From the NCBI RefSeq assembly GCF_025950085.1, contig NZ_JAPDDS010000005.1, positions 372,001 to 436,000 of the forward strand: 64,000 bases of DNA, in the 5' to 3' direction. A program made the translations under genes and the position numbers. Numbering within the stretch: the stretch's first letter is position 1; the number at the start of each line of letters is the position of its first letter. The notes below the pieces were generated by a model. That model did not search any database and was not told where the DNA came from. It saw nothing but the letters and a program-made list of their open reading frames with translations. Origin of the DNA: Luteolibacter flavescens (GTDB lineage: Bacteria; Verrucomicrobiota; Verrucomicrobiia; Verrucomicrobiales; Akkermansiaceae). This document shows positions 60,540-64,000 of this stretch, in pieces.

Positions 60540-63098
60540 TTACTTGGTGAGGAAGGCCTCGGACAGGACGATGGCCTCGATGAGTGAACGTAGCGTGTAG
60601 CCGCCGCGTTTCATCTCCGCCGCGTAACCGCGCACCGCCGGTTGGTCGGCGAATCCGAGTTCGCGGCCGAGCGCGTAGGTCGCCAGCCTGCCGGAGAGTG
60701 CATTGAGGAAAAGGTCCTCATCCTTCAGGAGCTGCTCCTGCAATCCGGCGACGCCATGGAATGCGGTGCCGTCCGGCATCTTCGCGCTGGCGTCGATGAG
60801 CGGGTCGTCCCGCTCGATGCGGCCGTTGTAGCCGTGGCCCTCGCGGTCGCGCCATTCGCCGGCAGCATTGAAGTTCTCGAGCGCCAGGCCTAGCGGGTCG
60901 ATCTTGTCATGGCAGCGCGCGCAGGACTCGACCTGCCGGTGGATCTCCAGGCGCTGGCGGACGGTCGCCTTGTCGATGCCGGGGACCTTTGGCTGGATCT
61001 CGCCGACATTCGCGACCGGCAGCCCGGGATCGCGGCCCAGCAGCGTCTTCAGCACCCAGGTGCCGCGCAGCACGGGCGAGGTGCGGGTGCCATTCGAGGT
61101 GATGGAGTGCATCGACGCCTGCGTCACCAGCCCGCCGCGCGCGCTGCCGGGCGGGACGGCCACGCGGCGGATCGCATCGCCCTTCACGCCGGGGATGCCG
61201 TAGTGGCGGGCGAGCCGTTCATTGATGGTGACGAAGTCGCTGCGGATGAAATTCCTCGCGTCGAGGTCGTGGCGGAGGATCTCGGCGAAGAAGCCCTCCG
61301 ACTCGCGGACGATGGAGATCTCCAGATGGCGGTCGTAGTCCGGGTAGAGCGCGGGCACCGGGGGATTCGCGCCGACCTTGCGCAGGCCCAGCCACTGCCC
61401 GGCGAAGTTCGTCACGAGCGCGCCGCTGCGCGGGTCGGCGAGCAGGCGGCGGACCTCGGCCAGCAGCACTTCCTTTTTCAGCAGGGTGCCATCGTCCGCG
61501 TGGCCGCGCAGCTTCGCATCCGGCATGGAGGACCAGAGGAAGTAGGACAGGCGCGAGGCGAGCTCGTGGGCATCCAGGTGCCGCGGCGCATCGCCCGCGG
61601 TCTCCGGCTCCACCAGGTAGAGGAAGTGCGGGGACGCAAGCGCGGCGGCGAGCGGCACCTTGATCGCGGCGGTGAAGGTCGGCTTGTCGGCCCGCACCTT
61701 GTGGAAGAGCGCGAGCTTTGACGCCACCTCGGCGTCGCTCACCGGACGGCGGTAGGCCAGCGGGAGGAAGCGCGCCAGCACCGCGCGGGCGCGGGCGTCC
61801 TCGTCGGTGGTCTCGGCGCTCCCAAGCACCTGGGTGGCGGACGCGGGCGGCCAGCTTTCCACCAGCGGGCCTTCCAGCTCCAGCCAGTCGACCAGCAATT
61901 CCGGCCGGGCGAAGGAGTCGCGCTCCTGCATCCAGAAGTTCTCCAGATGGCGCGGGACGTCGTAGGCGTAGTCGAGCGAGATGCCCGCATCGGCGGGGGT
62001 GAGCCGCAGCTTCACCTCGTAGGTCGCGGGCTGGGCCACGGGGGCATCCACGTCCATCTCCGCGATCACCAGCGGTGCCCCGCCGAGGTGCCGCGTGATC
62101 TTCACCCGCGGCGGGCCGTAATCATACATCCGGTGGGTGCGGAAGTGCGCGACATTCGTGGCAAAGCCCTCGCGATGGTATTTCTCGCCGCCGGGGTCAT
62201 TGGCGAGCTGATCGTCGAGTTGCTTTTGCAACAGGTCCGTCGCGCTCTTCACCACCTGCGCGCGGGTCGGGATGCGGCCGGCGGCGCGGAAGCGCAGGAT
62301 GTATTCGCCCTCCGCCGGCACGCTGAAGGCGCGGAAGCCGATGCCCCGGTCCCAGGAGGCGTGGTGGACGACGGTGAAGCCGTTCTCCACCGCATTCTCA
62401 CCGCGGTTCAGCAGGATGTTGTTCCCGTCGCGCTTCACCCGCAGGCGGTCCATGCCCGCGGTGTTTTCCTCGGGCTCGAAGCGCCATTGGATCGGCTCCG
62501 GCCGCGGGCCTTCCGGCATGGCCAGGTCGAGCGCGCGGGAGGCGGCGGCATAGTAAAGCTCCACCTGCATCGGCGAGATCGTCAGCGCCTGGCCGATATT
62601 GTCGAAGCCGCCCGCCGAGGGGTCATCGGGAAAGGTGTCCGATGGCGAGTAGTCGATCCCGAGCAGGTCCTGGATCGTCCGGTCATACTCGGAGCGGTTC
62701 ATGCGCCGCATCACCACGCGTCCCGAGCGGCTGGCGATCTCGGCGCGGGCGAGCGCCTGCTCCACCCACAGGGCGAATTTTTCCACGTCCCCGGCGTCCG
62801 GCTGGGGCTCGTCCTCCGGGGGCATCTCGCGGGCGTTCACCGCGTTCAGGACTTCCTTCCACTTTTCCGCCGCGTGCGGATTGGCAAAGTCCGGCGACAG
62901 CGTGTCCAGCCGCAGGTGGCCCTTCTGCTTGTCCGGCCCGTGGCAGGAGATGCAGTGCGCCTCGAGGAAAGGCGCCACCGCTTCCCGCATGCCCGCGGCC
63001 TCCGGCTCCTGCGCGAGGAGACACGGCATCAGCCCGGCGAATCCTGTGAATCCGGCGAGGAACCGGACACGGCGGGGCACGGCGGGTGGGCGGAACAT
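60540..63098 (-). CDS. Exported PSD1-type heme protein (DUF1587/1592/1588/1585)
   Basis: An 852-residue protein of the planctomycetal cytochrome series. N-terminal signal MFRPPAVPRRVRFLAGFTGF, then the cytochrome-like AHCISCHGPDKQKGHLRLDT (CxxCH near residue 42), DUF1587 (MRRMNRSEYDRTIQDLLGI), a central sandwich, DUF1592 (LASRLSYFLWSSMPDAKL), DUF1588 (QWLGLRKVGANPPVPALYPD with FVTINERLARHYGI) and DUF1585 (LEIHRQVESCARCHDKIDPL, with another CxxCH). Two hemes are expected. The operon with DUF1552 is conserved in the phylum. Electrons may go to soluble cytochromes such as 8699. Confidence 0.9.
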   Translation of the reverse strand: MFRPPAVPRRVRFLAGFTGFAGLMPCLLAQEPEAAGMREAVAPFLEAHCISCHGPDKQKGHLRLDTLSPDFANPHAAEKWKEVLNAVNAREMPPEDEPQPDAGDVEKFALWVEQALARAEIASRSGRVVMRRMNRSEYDRTIQDLLGIDYSPSDTFPDDPSAGGFDNIGQALTISPMQVELYYAAASRALDLAMPEGPRPEPIQWRFEPEENTAGMDRLRVKRDGNNILLNRGENAVENGFTVVHHASWDRGIGFRAFSVPAEGEYILRFRAAGRIPTRAQVVKSATDLLQKQLDDQLANDPGGEKYHREGFATNVAHFRTHRMYDYGPPRVKITRHLGGAPLVIAEMDVDAPVAQPATYEVKLRLTPADAGISLDYAYDVPRHLENFWMQERDSFARPELLVDWLELEGPLVESWPPASATQVLGSAETTDEDARARAVLARFLPLAYRRPVSDAEVASKLALFHKVRADKPTFTAAIKVPLAAALASPHFLYLVEPETAGDAPRHLDAHELASRLSYFLWSSMPDAKLRGHADDGTLLKKEVLLAEVRRLLADPRSGALVTNFAGQWLGLRKVGANPPVPALYPDYDRHLEISIVRESEGFFAEILRHDLDARNFIRSDFVTINERLARHYGIPGVKGDAIRRVAVPPGSARGGLVTQASMHSITSNGTRTSPVLRGTWVLKTLLGRDPGLPVANVGEIQPKVPGIDKATVRQRLEIHRQVESCARCHDKIDPLGLALENFNAAGEWRDREGHGYNGRIERDDPLIDASAKMPDGTAFHGVAGLQEQLLKDEDLFLNALSGRLATYALGRELGFADQPAVRGYAAEMKRGGYTLRSLIEAIVLSEAFLTK

Positions 63099-63187
63099 GC
63101 GCCTCCATGTGAGGCGATGGTGTCCCTTTTGGCGAGGAAATCCCCGGGAAAGGTCTTCCTGTGGCCGCCTCGGGCCCGTCGCGCTAT

Positions 63188-63649
63188 TCAGGCGCCGCCG
63201 CCGAGGTCCATGCCCTTGTCACGCATGTCCTGCAGGACGGACGTCATGTCCTCCAGCGTCTCCCACAGCTCGCGCAGCACGAAGATGGGTGCCCCGGCGC
63301 GCACGGCTATGGCGATGCAGTCGCTCGGGCGGGCGTCCAGCTCCACGATCTTGCGCTCCATGATCTCGTTTTCCGCCTCCAGGATCAGGCGGGCGTAGTA
63401 GATTTCCTTGTCGATGGCCACGATGACCGCGCGGCGGACCTTTGCGCCAAAGGCCTCCAGCGTCAGCAGGTAGAGATCGTGGGTCAGCGGCCGCGGCGGG
63501 GTTTCCCCGGCGAGGGCGGCATTGATCGAGGCCCCGATCGCGAGGTCGATGTAGAAGACGATGGACTTCTGCCCATCCCCCAGGAAGACGGCACAGCCGG
63601 CAGGGGTGGGCAGCAGGGCGATGGGTTCGACGCGGACCAAGTCAGGCAC
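63188..63649 (-). CDS. Bifunctional nuclease (DUF151) family protein
   Basis: A 153-residue protein of the BFN/DUF151 family. It has PDLVRVEPIALLPTPAGCAV near the N-terminus, then RPLTHDLYLLTLEAFGAKVR, RAVIVAIDKEIYYARLILEA, VELDARPSDCIAIAVRAGAP and IFVLRELWE. The ARPSDCIAIA motif is the family signature. Plant members have RNase and DNase activity; bacterial ones are mostly uncharacterised. The frame extends upstream to 63790, but the GTG at 63649 gives the normal length and avoids overlap with the next gene. Confidence 0.85.
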   Translation of the reverse strand: MPDLVRVEPIALLPTPAGCAVFLGDGQKSIVFYIDLAIGASINAALAGETPPRPLTHDLYLLTLEAFGAKVRRAVIVAIDKEIYYARLILEAENEIMERKIVELDARPSDCIAIAVRAGAPIFVLRELWETLEDMTSVLQDMRDKGMDLGGGA

Positions 63650-63728
63650 GTCGCATTTCTCGCCGCGGAACCGTGGCAATCCAAGATGAAATCGTGCCGT
63701 GCTGACAAAGCGCGGGGCGGGAGGATCC

Positions 63729-63962
63729 TCAACAGGACTTCCGGCTCGACCGGCGGACCCAGAATGCGATTCCAGCCAGCGGGATGACAAGGAGCATGAT
63801 CTGTAAAAAGCCCTGTCCGTCCGCCATCAGGGAAAGTCCCAGTAACCCGGACAGAGCGGACAATCCGGCATACAGGGCCAGGAGCGAGATGGGGAGGCTG
63901 ACGAGAATCAGGATGAAGAACCTGAAGCAGCGCGCGGCCTTGGTCTCAGCGGGGTTGCTCAT
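63729..63962 (-). CDS. Small two-helix membrane protein, hypothetical
   Basis: A 77-residue protein with helices at about 13-34 (FRFFILILVSLPISLLALYA) and 50-67 (FLQIMLLVIPLAGIAFWVRR), joined by a short loop. No family recognised. It is upstream of the DUF151 gene by 79 bp on the same strand and may be in the same transcript. The end RRSSRKSC is basic. Confidence 0.6.
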   Translation of the reverse strand: MSNPAETKAARCFRFFILILVSLPISLLALYAGLSALSGLLGLSLMADGQGFLQIMLLVIPLAGIAFWVRRSSRKSC

Positions 63963-64000
63963 TGTCTGAGTTTAGTTCATCTAATGACGATGAAACCAGC

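Overview
The window looks like chromosomal DNA of a high-GC, Gram-negative member of the PVC group, most likely Verrucomicrobiota (Luteolibacter/Verrucomicrobiaceae-like). This rests on gene content: a DUF1552 + DUF1592 (PSCyt-type) pair, ThuA and sorbosone-dehydrogenase/cytochrome c proteins, a Ser/Thr kinase with WD40 repeats beside an ECF sigma factor, many exported proteins, an alternative complex III (ACIII), and palindromic repeats whose translation gives the VAAASxRKP string that I associate with spurious verrucomicrobial ORFs. The taxonomy is inference; there is no rRNA or tRNA here.

Layout. 1-4.8 kb: end of a VOC protein, an adenosine-deaminase-like enzyme and a large secreted glycoside hydrolase. 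4.9-8.5 kb: a small toxin-antitoxin patch (higA with a truncated higB, then vapBC) next to monomeric isocitrate dehydrogenase. A 40-bp copy of the icd 3' end abuts the broken higB, so the patch looks like an integration or rearrangement scar. 8.7-15.4 kb: cytochrome c, an azurin-like cupredoxin, a two-acyltransferase pair resembling split OlsF, mscL, DUF4394, ThuA, a small membrane protein and a GNAT protein. 15.4-19 kb: kinase and ECF sigma factor. 19.3-29.2 kb: sugar dehydrogenase-cytochrome, a BPL_N-type protein, trpE-trpG, an unknown coupled pair, a secreted trypsin and an exported six-EF-hand protein.

30-48 kb is the core of the window: one 16-gene respiratory operon on the plus strand, preceded by a 790-bp intergenic region that carries a perfect CRP/FNR-type palindrome and closed by a rho-independent terminator. 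Its order is actABCDEF, a membrane cytochrome c, a CcoN-like protein, a CcoO-like cytochrome, a third membrane cytochrome c, coxA, coxC, coxD, two small membrane proteins and coxB. ACIII oxidises menaquinol and electrons should reach the aa3-type CoxABCD oxidase through the cytochromes. Three features stand out: the CcoN-like subunit has lost every CuB ligand, the high-spin heme ligand and the catalytic tyrosine; the CcoO-like partner has Cys where the heme-ligating Met should be; and CoxC is split by an insertion of about 445 residues between its membrane halves. I read the CcoN/CcoO pair as a non-catalytic, repurposed cbb3 module that may wire ACIII to the oxidase.

48-64 kb: DUF3820, an exported protein, a flavin-binding-like protein, an AraC-type regulator, an exported D-2-hydroxyacid dehydrogenase, a YddA/SbmA-type ABC transporter, a two-component system, an S1C-like protease, an M29-like protein, a FemAB/GNAT-like protein, the DUF1552/DUF1592 pair, a bifunctional-nuclease-family protein and a small membrane protein. 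No CRISPR array, insertion sequence, integrase, tRNA or rRNA was recognised.
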